Assembly: GCA_036005185.1 (NCBI GenBank)
Contig: DASYQS010000019.1
Span: forward strand, 1 to 64,000
Direction: 5' to 3'
Source of the DNA: VBAU01 sp036005185
Lineage (GTDB): Bacteria > Bacteroidota > Bacteroidia > Chitinophagales > Chitinophagaceae
DNA: 64,000 nt
A program made the position numbers and the translations under genes. Positions 1-7,884 of the stretch are shown one piece after another; the first letter of the stretch is position 1, and each line of letters opens with the position of its first letter. The notes beneath the pieces were generated by a model, which did not search any database, was not told where the DNA came from, and saw only the letters and a list, made by a program, of their open reading frames with translations.

Positions 1-671
1 TACAAAGTAGCAGAGCCTCCTCTTACAAATTCAAGCCGACTAATTCCCAAATCATTTCTGAAATAAACATCCGGTGCAGAAGAGGTGAGTCCCATGGTAC
101 TGATGACAGGCATCCCATCTATTTGCAAAGGAGTAAATTGATACTGTCCTCCTGAAGGAAGACCACGCACAAAAATATTTGAAGCCACCTCGCCTCCTCC
201 ATTTTCTGCGGTAATGCCTGGAATGCCGCGCAGTATGTCAGCATTACTATTGTACTTTACTTTTTCCAGTTTTGTTTCATTATAAGTAGTAATGGAGAGC
301 GGCATTACTTGTTGTGTGCGCCTTGGTGAGCTTGTAGCAGTAACAACTACCGTATTTAAACCTACCCTGTCTTCTTCAAGCACAACATTTATCACCTGGC
401 TTTCATCTTCTGCAGTAATTTCTTTTGTTACTGTTTTGTATCCAACATTCGAAATGGTTAGTGTTACTTGCCCCCTGGCAATAGATAAGCGAAACATGCC
501 CCTTGCATCGGAAGTAGTGCCACCTCCTGTGCTGGCCGTGATACTAGCACCCGCTATGGGATCACCGGAACCATCAGTGATCTTGCCTGTTATAACAGAT
601 TGTTGAGCTTTTGCTGCAGTAAAAGAAACAAAGAGTAGAACACATAGCAAGCAGCGTTTAAGATTTTTCAT
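1..671 (-). CDS. TonB-dependent receptor, N-terminal part (cut by window edge)
   Basis: Reading leftward from an ATG at 671, 223 codons stay open to the window edge. Residues 1-23 form a signal peptide ending KAQ. Residues about 25-110 look like a carboxypeptidase-D-like beta-sandwich (ITGKITDGSGDPIAGAS, then a VGYKTVTKEI strand). A TonB-plug start follows (VVVTATSSPRRTQQVMPLS, ADILRGIPGITAENGGGE, IFVRGLPSG, LQIDGMPV). This is a typical Bacteroidota outer-membrane receptor that imports a ligand using TonB energy; the barrel lies outside the window. It is divergent from the dehydrogenase at 997 and shares with it a region carrying a LacI-type operator, so co-regulated uptake of the substrate of that pathway is inferred. 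The ligand cannot be read from this part. Confidence 0.9.
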   Translation of the reverse strand, partial: MKNLKRCLLCVLLFVSFTAAKAQQSVITGKITDGSGDPIAGASITASTGGGTTSDARGMFRLSIARGQVTLTISNVGYKTVTKEITAEDESQVINVVLEEDRVGLNTVVVTATSSPRRTQQVMPLSITTYNETKLEKVKYNSNADILRGIPGITAENGGGEVASNIFVRGLPSGGQYQFTPLQIDGMPVISTMGLTSSAPDVYFRNDLGISRLEFVRGGSATL

Positions 672-820
672 ACAACAGTTTTTTAATTTGGCAATTATTA
701 GCAATCGTGCAAAAGAATTTAAATCAGATTTATTCTTTCACGATACTAAAGTAACAGTAAGCAACAGATAAAAATCACCGCCGATTCCACAAACAGTGTA
801 AATCCTTCCGTGATTGTTTC

Positions 821-845
821 CGTAAACGTTTACGTAACCGTTTAC
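821..845. promoter_or_regulatory. Tandem LacI-family operator pair
   Basis: Positions 821-834 are the perfect palindrome CGTAAACGTTTACG. It is immediately followed at 834-845 by GTAACCGTTTAC, which differs from the core GTAAACGTTTAC at one base. Palindromes with a central CG and A/T-rich arms are typical LacI-family sites. The LacI-type regulator at 2900-3928 is the obvious candidate binder. Its position about 70 bases upstream of the -33 box of the rightward promoter fits either activation or repression by looping; which one is not visible. Confidence 0.7.
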
Positions 846-912
846 TGTGAAAAACTATTTTCAAAAAAAAAATCACTTTAAGCTTAAATTATTGATGACA
901 TGCGGTGATCAT

Positions 913-944
913 TTTGAAACAAGACTATTTTATTCCTATGTTTG
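913..944 (+). promoter_or_regulatory. Promoter of the dehydrogenase/isomerase operon
   Basis: TTTG at 913-916 and TATGTTTG at 937-944 are separated by 20 bases. This matches the Bacteroidota primary sigma factor consensus (TTTG, 19-20 bases, TAnnTTTG). The predicted start of transcription is near 951, giving a leader of about 45 bases before the ATG at 997. Confidence 0.65.
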
Positions 945-996
945 AAACCGTTTTATTGAAAAATCTTTCACTTTATTTTCAGTAAACGACAATGAA

Positions 997-2055
997 ATGA
1001 AACAATTAGTTGCTACAAATCCTGGCACTCTTGCATTCGAAGAATATAAAGACAGAGCTATTACTGACAGTGAGATTTATGTAAAATCATTGTATGCCTC
1101 ACCAAAGCATGGCTCTGAGATTGCAGATTTCCGCGGAAAGAGTCCCTTCATCAAAGAGAAATATGATGCTGATTGGAAATTATTTTTACCAAGAGACGAA
1201 AAAGATGTTGCTGGGGTTGAATTCGGAAAATGGAATGTTGGCAATATGATCGTTGGTGAAATTATTAAAAAGGGAAAAGGCGTGAATGATTTTGAAGAAG
1301 GCGATACCGTCTGCACTTATGGTGGTATTCGTGAAACACATATCATAAACGCCATCAATAATCATCGCTTGTACAAATTGCCAGTCAAAGTATCGTGGCA
1401 AAATGCTTTGTGTTACGATCCCGCGCAATTTGCATTAGGAGGTATTCGTGATGGCAATGTTCGCCCCGGAGATTTTGTAGCTGTGTTTGGATTAGGTGCC
1501 ATAGGGCAAATAGCTGTGCAGATAGCCAAACATATTGGGGCGAAAATAGTTGTGGGTATTGATCCCATAGAAATGCGAAGGAGCGTTGCTTTAAAAAATG
1601 GAGCGGACATGGTAATAGACTCGGCAAAAGAAGATGTTGGATTGGCATTGAAACAAGCAACTGATAAATTGGGCATGGATGTAATTATTGAAACCAGCGG
1701 CAGCAAAGATGCTCTGCAGGATTGTTTCAGGGGAGTTGCTTACGGTGGAACAATCAGTTATGTAGCATGGCCAAAAGAATTTTCAGCGGGGCTAAATTTT
1801 GGTAGAGAAGCACATTATAACTATGCAAAACTTATTTTTTCAAGAGTAGCCAGTGAGCCATTGCCCGACCATCCGCGTTGGAATCGAAAAAGAATTGAAG
1901 CAACTGTTTGGCATTTTATCAGTAATAATTTTATCAATTGTATTGACATTATTAATCCTGTGTTGCCTTTTGAAAAAGCAGATGAAGCCTACTACCATTA
2001 TGTAGATCAACACCCCGAGGAGAGTATTAAACTCGGAATTAGTTTTAAATTATGA
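997..2055 (+). CDS. MDR-family dehydrogenase lacking the zinc ligands
   Basis: A 352-residue medium-chain dehydrogenase/reductase. The nucleotide-binding Rossmann motif GLGAIGQ lies near residues 165-171 and is followed by a VVGIDP strand, whose acidic residue suggests NAD rather than NADP. The usual catalytic-zinc motifs are absent: where CGSD normally stands there is YASPKHGSEIADFRG, and the GHE motif reads MIVGEI. The four-cysteine structural zinc loop is also missing. It therefore resembles the BchC-like MDR branch more than classical alcohol dehydrogenases; this is a judgement from motifs. Its stop overlaps the ATG of the isomerase gene by four bases, indicating translational coupling in one sugar- or polyol-type catabolic pathway. 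Confidence 0.85.
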   Translation: MKQLVATNPGTLAFEEYKDRAITDSEIYVKSLYASPKHGSEIADFRGKSPFIKEKYDADWKLFLPRDEKDVAGVEFGKWNVGNMIVGEIIKKGKGVNDFEEGDTVCTYGGIRETHIINAINNHRLYKLPVKVSWQNALCYDPAQFALGGIRDGNVRPGDFVAVFGLGAIGQIAVQIAKHIGAKIVVGIDPIEMRRSVALKNGADMVIDSAKEDVGLALKQATDKLGMDVIIETSGSKDALQDCFRGVAYGGTISYVAWPKEFSAGLNFGREAHYNYAKLIFSRVASEPLPDHPRWNRKRIEATVWHFISNNFINCIDIINPVLPFEKADEAYYHYVDQHPEESIKLGISFKL

Positions 2056-2864
2056 TCTCATTTTTAACACAAGACAAAGATTTTTTTCCTTCATCCTTAA
2101 AGGAAAAGTTTTTATTTCTAAAACAAATGGGCTTTGACGGTTTTGAGATCGATGGTAAACAATTGATTGAAAATTTTGAAACGGTGAGGCAAGCAAAAGA
2201 AGAAATAAATTTTCCTGTCGTCACAGCTTGCGGAGGTTATCGTGGTTGGATTGGTGATTTTGATGAATCAAAACGCAAGCAAGCGATTAAAGATATTTGT
2301 GAAATACTAAAAAAACTTTCATGGATCGGTGGAAAAGGAATTGTAATTCCAGCAGCATGGGGAATGTTTTCATTGCGATTGCCTCCCATGACACCACCCC
2401 GATCAGCTTCCGAAGATGAGGTCGTGATCCTTGATTCATTAAATCAGCTCAATGATTGTGCGAAAGAAAATAATGTGCAGATATTTCTCGAACCGCTGAA
2501 TCGGTACGAAGACCATATGATCAACACGCTTGAAAAAGCACGATACTATATTGACAAGGGCAAGTTTTCAAACGTTTCCATCATTGCTGATTTTTACCAC
2601 ATGAATATCGAAGAGGCAAAAATTAATGAAAGCATTTTACAACAGAAAAATTGTATCGGTCATATCCACTTAGCAGACAGCCATCGTTATCAACCAGGCA
2701 GCGGCCACATAGATTTTAAAGAGGGGTTACAGGCACTAAAAGAAATCAGCTACGACGGCGCCATGGCCTTTGAGTGCAAAGTTACCGGACAAAATGTTGA
2801 AGAAAATTATCGTAAGTCTTTGCATTACATCAAGACGTTGGTATCAGGTATCTGGAAAAATTGA
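2052..2864 (+). CDS. Sugar phosphate isomerase/epimerase family protein (TIM barrel)
   Basis: A 270-residue protein of the xylose isomerase-like TIM-barrel superfamily (AP endonuclease 2 fold, IolE/hydroxypyruvate isomerase-like). Likely metal ligands and acid-base residues are E147 (FLEPLNRYE), D180 and H183 (IIADFYHMN), H206 (GHIHLADSHR) and E241 (MAFECK), in the order expected for the family. The start codon sits in an ATGA overlap with the dehydrogenase stop, so the two form an operon. With the dehydrogenase, TonB receptor and LacI regulator it suggests uptake and oxidation/isomerisation of a sugar or cyclitol. The exact substrate is not deducible. Confidence 0.88.
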   Translation: MISFLTQDKDFFPSSLKEKFLFLKQMGFDGFEIDGKQLIENFETVRQAKEEINFPVVTACGGYRGWIGDFDESKRKQAIKDICEILKKLSWIGGKGIVIPAAWGMFSLRLPPMTPPRSASEDEVVILDSLNQLNDCAKENNVQIFLEPLNRYEDHMINTLEKARYYIDKGKFSNVSIIADFYHMNIEEAKINESILQQKNCIGHIHLADSHRYQPGSGHIDFKEGLQALKEISYDGAMAFECKVTGQNVEENYRKSLHYIKTLVSGIWKN

Positions 2865-2899
2865 AGGTTGACTCTTAGGTAGCTTGCATAGGCAAACTG

Positions 2900-3928
2900 T
2901 CATACTCTTTTTGAAGATTCTCTTACTATCAGTTTTGGCTCAAGAATTACTTTTTTCGACATCAGCTTTTCATCAACATTGTTCTTGATCATATCAAGCA
3001 ATATATCAGTAGAAAGCTTGCCGATATCATAACCATATTGTTCAACAGAGCTAAGAGAGGGATGCATATAAGCTGCGACTTTGGAATTACAAAACCCTAC
3101 CACGCCGACTTCCTCAGGAATTTTAACACTGTGCTTCCGCAACGCCATGATGACACCAATTGCCGTCTCATCGTTCACAGCAAAATAAGCATCGGGTCGG
3201 TTTTTCATTTTTAAAAAATCATTGGCGAATTTGTAGCCCTCCTCCTCAGTCGCAGATTTACATTCCTTTAGCAATTGATCAGAAAATTCATATTTGTATT
3301 TTGCCAAAGCATCCTTGTAGGCATTGAATCTCGGCAATGAATTCCTTGAACCCTGCTGACCTTTTATATGAGCAATTCTTTTATATCCCTGCTTGATCAA
3401 GTGTTCTGTAGCTAAATAAGCTCCTTTATAATCGTTAGTGAGCACTTTAGGCCCATTAATATCATCGGGTACTTTATCAAAAAAAACAAATGGAATATTT
3501 TCCTCGACCAGTTTTATCAAATGATCTTCATTGGTGGTACCGTTTGAAACAGCTATCAGAATTCCATCAACTCCTGAATTTGTTAAATGCGCGATATTTT
3601 TCTGTTCTTCATCAGGTTGGTTATGCGTTTCGCAAATAATAACTTGGTAACTTCTTTCACGGGCAGTTTTTATAATGCCGCTTATTATAGTAGAAGAAAA
3701 ATAATGTATCACTTTAGGAATAACTACTCCAATCATTCCTGAATGTTTTTTTCTGAGGCTGGAAGCAAAAAAATTAGGATGATAATGCAATTGCTCAGCA
3801 AGAAAAAGTATTTGTTCTTTTAATTTCTGGCTAATATCGGGATGACCATTCAATGCCCTGTAAACGGTAGTAGTGGAAATATTAAGCGACTCGGCAATAT
3901 CTTTTAAAGTGGTCCGTTTCCGGTTCAT
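2900..3928 (-). CDS. LacI-family transcriptional regulator
   Basis: A 342-residue regulator. An N-terminal helix-turn-helix (TTLKDIAESLNISTTTVYRAL, residues about 5-25) and hinge helix (HYHPNFFASSLR) precede a periplasmic-binding-like effector domain (MIGVVIPKVIHYFSSTIISGI, then SGVDGILIAVS, FVFFDKV and GVVGFCNSKVAAYMHPSLSSVEQ near the C-terminus). Frame-open sequence extends three codons upstream to a TTG at 3937, but the ATG at 3928 gives the usual short N-terminus and is preferred. The gene converges on the isomerase gene. The palindromic sites at 821-845 are its likely targets, making it the local controller of the TonB receptor and dehydrogenase operon (inference). Confidence 0.93.
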   Translation of the reverse strand: MNRKRTTLKDIAESLNISTTTVYRALNGHPDISQKLKEQILFLAEQLHYHPNFFASSLRKKHSGMIGVVIPKVIHYFSSTIISGIIKTARERSYQVIICETHNQPDEEQKNIAHLTNSGVDGILIAVSNGTTNEDHLIKLVEENIPFVFFDKVPDDINGPKVLTNDYKGAYLATEHLIKQGYKRIAHIKGQQGSRNSLPRFNAYKDALAKYKYEFSDQLLKECKSATEEEGYKFANDFLKMKNRPDAYFAVNDETAIGVIMALRKHSVKIPEEVGVVGFCNSKVAAYMHPSLSSVEQYGYDIGKLSTDILLDMIKNNVDEKLMSKKVILEPKLIVRESSKRV

Positions 3929-4033
3929 GGCAAGCAAGTTAAATTATCTATCCATACTGTTTAGAAAGGTAAAAAATTTGATTGATAGTAATTAATTCCT
4001 TTTTCATACCTTTTATTTACTAAAACATTCGTT

Positions 4034-6181
4034 ATGCAAATCAAGTACTGCTTTCTTGTTTCGCTATTTCTGTGTTCAACTTATTACATATCTGGTCAAT
4101 TACAAACTCCGGTCACTAAAAAGGAAGCAAAAATTTTTACCGAGCATGGCAATCAAAGAACCGATGATTATTTCTGGCTCAGGAACAGGAGTGATAGCAA
4201 TGTCATCAATCATCTTAAGGCAGAAAATGCATATACTGAAGCCTATTTAAAACATACTGAAGATCTTCAGAAAAAAATATATGATGAGATAGTAGGACGA
4301 ATAGAGCAGAAATATGAATCACTACCATTCAAAGAAAACGGATACTGGTACTATTCAAGATTCGAGGAAGGCAAGCAATATGCAAACAATTATCGCAAAA
4401 AAGGAATGATGAATGCACAGGAAGAACTGCTGCTTGATGTAAATGAATTATCAAAAGGCTATAAGATCTATTTGCTGCGTGATTGGGCACTAAGCCGGAC
4501 GAATGACGTTCTTGCTTATGCCATTGATACTGCCGGCGATAGAAGAAGCATTTTGTATTTTAAAAATTTAAAAACAGGGGAATTATTTCCAGAAAAAATT
4601 TCAAATGCCTCTGCAAATATTGTATGGACTAACGATGCCAAAACGATTTATTATGTATTAAACGATTATACGGTTCGACCATACAAGGTCATGCGGCATA
4701 CATTAGGAACTGATCCTAAAAATGATCAGGAAATATACTCTGAAAAAGATAGTACGTATGGCGTATCTCTCTCCAACACCCGAGACAACCATTATATCTT
4801 CATTCATTCAGGCAGTACTACAACAAGTGAAGTACGTTATTTGAATGCTAGTGATGCAAACGCTTACCCTGTATTGATCCAGCAACGTGAAAAAGATCTG
4901 CTTTATGCACCGACCAATGCAGAAGGAAATTTATTTTATATCCGTACAAATCTTGATGCAAAAAATTTTAAAATTGTCAGCGCCCCGATCGCAAATCCTT
5001 CAAAACAGAATTGGAAAGATTTTATCCCGCACAAGCCAAACGCTTTGTTGCAAAGAGTTGAAGTATTGAAAGATTATATTGTTATTCAACGAAAGGAAAA
5101 CGGTTTAAATAAGATCACCATAACAAACAGGAAAAACAACGCATCCTATAATATTGATTTTGGAAATGCTGCTTATGTTGCTAATTTTTCCCTTCCGACA
5201 GATGAATACAATTCAGACAGCATTCGCTACTCATATATGACGATTACCAATCCGAATGCTCAATATGGCTATAACCTTTCTACCAAACAAAAAAAATTAT
5301 TGAAGCAGGATAAAGTGGAAGGCAATTATAATCCTGATCTGTATGAAACTATCCGTATTTGGGCAACTGCCACGGATGGAACGAAGATCCCTGTTTCACT
5401 TGCTTACAAAAAAAGTCTGCTTAAAAAAGATGGCTCTAATCCACTGTACCTGTATGCTTATGGATCGTACGGAGCTAACAGTGAACCTTTCTTTAATAGT
5501 TCCATTATCAGCATGCTTGACAGAGGATTTGTGTATGCTATTGCGCACATCCGCGGTGGGCAAGAGTTGGGCAGGGAATGGTATGAAAATGGAAAACTGC
5601 TTAAAAAGAAAAATACATTTACGGATTACGTTGACGCAGCACAGTATTTAGTGAAAGAAAAATATACTTCTTCTCATAGGATCGTTGCAAATGGTGTCTC
5701 CGCCGGTGGTATGCTCATGGGCGCTATAACCAATATGCGCCCCGATCTGTTTCGCGTCGTTATTGCCGAAGTTCCCTGGATGGATGTGATAACGGATATG
5801 TTTGATGCGAGCCTGCCCTTAACAACTTTGGAATATGATGAATGGGGCGATCCGAATAAAAAAGAATATTATGATTACATGATCACATGGTCGCCTCTTG
5901 ATAATGTAAAAAAAGTAAAATACCCTTCCATCTTTGCGACCGGCGGTTTGAATGACACACAGGTTCCTTATTTTTCGCCGGCTAAATGGGTGGCTAAAGT
6001 GCGAGAAAACAATCTGGGAACTAATCCTGTTTTGTTTAAAGTAAATATGGGTGCCGGGCACGGCGGCGAGTCTGGAAGATTCGAACGTCAAAAATTAATT
6101 TCAATGAAATATGTTTTTGCTTTGGACCAATTGGGATGGAATGAGCAAACAAAAACTTATGTTGCTCCCAGGGCTTTTTAA
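4034..6181 (+). CDS. ptrB: Secreted oligopeptidase B-like S9 peptidase
   Basis: A 715-residue prolyl oligopeptidase family (S9A) enzyme. An N-terminal signal peptide (residues 1-21, ending ISGQ) indicates export, unlike cytoplasmic oligopeptidase B of enterobacteria. Residues about 30-420 form the beta-propeller (TDDYFWLRNR start), and the alpha/beta hydrolase domain follows (YAYGSYGANSEPFFN, HIRGGQELGREWYENGKLL). The catalytic triad is visible: S556 in GVSAGGMLMG, D641 in GLNDTQVPY and H676 in GAGHGGESGR. The family cleaves short peptides after basic residues or proline; the motif set fits the PtrB branch. It stands alone with its own upstream region and is followed nine bases after its stop by an inverted repeat. 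Confidence 0.93.
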   Translation: MQIKYCFLVSLFLCSTYYISGQLQTPVTKKEAKIFTEHGNQRTDDYFWLRNRSDSNVINHLKAENAYTEAYLKHTEDLQKKIYDEIVGRIEQKYESLPFKENGYWYYSRFEEGKQYANNYRKKGMMNAQEELLLDVNELSKGYKIYLLRDWALSRTNDVLAYAIDTAGDRRSILYFKNLKTGELFPEKISNASANIVWTNDAKTIYYVLNDYTVRPYKVMRHTLGTDPKNDQEIYSEKDSTYGVSLSNTRDNHYIFIHSGSTTTSEVRYLNASDANAYPVLIQQREKDLLYAPTNAEGNLFYIRTNLDAKNFKIVSAPIANPSKQNWKDFIPHKPNALLQRVEVLKDYIVIQRKENGLNKITITNRKNNASYNIDFGNAAYVANFSLPTDEYNSDSIRYSYMTITNPNAQYGYNLSTKQKKLLKQDKVEGNYNPDLYETIRIWATATDGTKIPVSLAYKKSLLKKDGSNPLYLYAYGSYGANSEPFFNSSIISMLDRGFVYAIAHIRGGQELGREWYENGKLLKKKNTFTDYVDAAQYLVKEKYTSSHRIVANGVSAGGMLMGAITNMRPDLFRVVIAEVPWMDVITDMFDASLPLTTLEYDEWGDPNKKEYYDYMITWSPLDNVKKVKYPSIFATGGLNDTQVPYFSPAKWVAKVRENNLGTNPVLFKVNMGAGHGGESGRFERQKLISMKYVFALDQLGWNEQTKTYVAPRAF

Positions 6182-6189
6182 AATCGGAA

Positions 6190-6215
6190 GTTGACAGGTT
6201 AACAAGTTGATAAGT
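6190..6215 (+). repeat. Left inverted repeat of an IVS-like element
   Basis: A 26-base arm beginning GTTGACAGGTTAACAAGTTG. Its reverse complement matches the right arm at 6623-6648 at about 21 of 26 positions. The arms lie outside the S23-type gene, so RNA across the region could fold with the gene in the loop. It starts nine bases after the stop of the upstream peptidase gene. Confidence 0.6.
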
Positions 6216-6244
6216 TGACATAAATCCTTCAAATTTCAACCATT

Positions 6245-6621
6245 ATGGATAAAAAAGGATATCAAAGTTTTGAACAACTAGAACTATGGAAAAAGCCAGA
6301 GAATTAAAGAATGATATTTTTGACGAGGTGAAATCTTTCCCAATAGGCGAAAAATATTTACTGGTAGATCAATTAATTCGCAGCAGCCGTTCTATAAACA
6401 GTCAAATTTTAGAAGGATATGGAAGAAGGACCTATCCAGACAGAATTAGATTCTGTGTTCAAGGTAGAGGTTCACTTTCAGAAACACTTAATCATTTAAT
6501 TGATGCTTTTGACTGTAAATACATTTCTGAGGATCGACTCAGCTATTATCGAAAAAAGGTTACTATAATTGAAAAGTTATTAAACGGCTACATAAGTTGG
6601 TTAGAAAAACAAAACAAGTAA
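6245..6621 (+). pseudogene. S23/IVP four-helix bundle protein gene, frameshifted
   Basis: The ATG at 6245 starts the family-typical N-terminus MDKKGYQSFEQLELWKK, but the frame then runs into a stop at 6305. The rest of the protein continues in another frame (KARELKNDIFDEV ... EGYGRRTYPDRIRF ... GSLSETLNHLIDAFDC) to the stop at 6621. Adding one A to the run of five A at 6290-6294 restores ELWKKARELKND and a full-length protein of about 125 residues. An ATG at 6286 could give a 111-residue product lacking helix 1. The family (23S rRNA intervening-sequence protein, four-helix bundle) is common in Bacteroidota and in rRNA intervening sequences. A real mutation, slippage-based expression and a sequencing error are all possible. 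Confidence 0.85.
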
Positions 6622-6622
6622 T

Positions 6623-6648
6623 ACTTATTAACTGATCAACCAGTCAAC
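6623..6648 (-). repeat. Right inverted repeat of an IVS-like element
   Basis: This arm starts one base after the stop of the S23-type gene and pairs with 6190-6215 (about 21 of 26 positions complementary). It ends ten bases before the next gene at 6659. Gene plus arms form a compact unit of about 460 bases that looks inserted between the peptidase and the PaaY-like gene. Confidence 0.6.
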
Positions 6649-6658
6649 ATTTTAACCA

Positions 6659-7255
6659 ATGTTCTACGAATTCAAAGGATTTAAACCGGTGGTTCATCCC
6701 TCTTCATTTGTGCATCCGCTTGCAGCAGTCACAGGCAATGTAATTATAGGCAAGGATTGTTACATAGGTCCTGGCGCTGCGCTTCGTGGTGATTGGGGAG
6801 GTATTGTTATTGAAGACGGGTGTAACGTGCAGGAAAACTGTATTATTCACATGTTCCCTGGCATTACAGTTTTATTACAAGAAGCGGCACATATTGGTCA
6901 TGGTGCAATTATTCATGGCGCTATCGTTGGTAAAAATTGTTTAGTTGGAATGAACAGTGTGATCATGGATAATGTGGAACTAGGGGATGAGAGTATTGTG
7001 GGTGCTCTAAGCTTTATAAAAGAGGGAGAAAAAATTCCGGCTCGAAGCCTGGTAGTTGGCAATCCGGCAAAAGTTTTAAAACAAGTAACAGAGGAAATGA
7101 TCGCATGGAAAACAAAGGGTACTCAATTATATCAGCAGTTGCCAAAGGAAATGTTCGAATCTTTTAGGCTTTGCGAACCCCTGCATGAAATTCCTGAAAA
7201 CAGGCCCGGGCAGGAAAGCTTATATTCTACTTGGAACAAAATAAAATCACGATAG
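6659..7255 (+). CDS. paaY: PaaY-like gamma-carbonic anhydrase/hexapeptide protein
   Basis: A 198-residue left-handed beta-helix protein with hexapeptide repeats (VTGNVIIGKDCYIGPGA, AIIHGAIVGKNCLVGMNS). The three metal-binding histidines expected for gamma-carbonic anhydrases are present: H64 (NCIIHMF), H81 and H86 (HIGHGAIIHG). The length and the C-terminal region (AWKTKGTQLYQQL, EPLHEIPENRPGQ) match PaaY/CaiE rather than the shorter YrdA group. In enterobacteria PaaY is a thioesterase that removes stalled phenylacetyl-CoA intermediates. No other paa gene is in the window, so the role here is open; the gene symbol reflects family resemblance. Confidence 0.85.
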   Translation: MFYEFKGFKPVVHPSSFVHPLAAVTGNVIIGKDCYIGPGAALRGDWGGIVIEDGCNVQENCIIHMFPGITVLLQEAAHIGHGAIIHGAIVGKNCLVGMNSVIMDNVELGDESIVGALSFIKEGEKIPARSLVVGNPAKVLKQVTEEMIAWKTKGTQLYQQLPKEMFESFRLCEPLHEIPENRPGQESLYSTWNKIKSR

Positions 7256-7298
7256 ATTATAAAATTAGGCAGCATCGTAAAAACACGAACTTATAACT

Positions 7299-7643
7299 TC
7301 ACCGTTCGTCCTTCCAGATAAGCGTCTCGTCAGTAACTACCTGCCTAAAATTCGAGCAACGTCCATCTCCGCGACCCATAATTCCACCGCTTGGTGCGCA
7401 AATGACATTGCAATCTTTATCATACAGATAATTATACTGATCGCAGCAATCCGAGCTAAAAAGATAGACATACCTATCTCCATACAAATAACGATACACT
7501 GTAGCGGGCGGATTATATTTTGGCAATTCTAGAATGGCTTCTATTTTTTCCTGTATGCATGGGGGAACTCGAATTGGTTTGTCTTTCTTACAGCCATGTG
7601 ATTGCAGAATAGAGAGTAGTATCGTCGTAAAAAGCCATTTCAT
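7299..7643 (-). CDS. DUF6970-like putative lipoprotein
   Basis: A 114-residue exported protein. The hydrophobic N-terminus ends in SHGCKKDK, a plausible though imperfect lipobox with C18 as the modified residue. The mature part is cysteine-rich (PPCIQEKI, SSDCCDQYN, KDCNVICAPSGG, GDGRCSNF). It matches my memory of the small Bacteroidota DUF6970 family, in which the CCDQYNxLYDxxCNxICAPSGG block is conserved. No function is known. It converges on the PaaY-like gene. The 241 bases upstream (7644-7884) are AT-rich without a clear feature. Confidence 0.75.
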   Translation of the reverse strand: MKWLFTTILLSILQSHGCKKDKPIRVPPCIQEKIEAILELPKYNPPATVYRYLYGDRYVYLFSSDCCDQYNYLYDKDCNVICAPSGGIMGRGDGRCSNFRQVVTDETLIWKDER

Positions 7644-7884
7644 CTGTTTACTTTTTATTTTTTTAATTAGGTCAGATGGAACGCCTGTTAAACATTTCCC
7701 TATGTGTCAAGGCTTACATGGGCGTTTCATATTTCCAAATTGCAGCTTACAAAATTAAACTGCTGCTTCGCAATAATTCTGCCAAATGGAATTTTTTTTA
7801 AACTCATTATTTTTTAAAAAAATAATTCTCATAAACACTAAAAACTTTGTAACTTAAATGTCCTAATCATTAAAACCAGGATTT

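Larger units (their letters stand above)
672..996. promoter_or_regulatory. Divergent regulatory region between TonB receptor and dehydrogenase
   Basis: This 325-base gene-free stretch separates two divergent genes. It contains a double palindromic operator (821-845) and, closer to the rightward gene, a good Bacteroidota promoter (913-944). A further imperfect operator-like word, GAAACCGTTTTA, lies at about 944-955 near the predicted transcription start. For the leftward receptor I see only a weak -7-like word (TTCTTTTG read leftward at 710-717) with no matching -33 box. Confidence 0.6.

Noticed and set aside
292..606. A 104-codon plus-strand frame at the left end
   Set aside because: It is antisense to the N-terminal domain of the TonB receptor, whose signal peptide, domain order and edge position are convincing.
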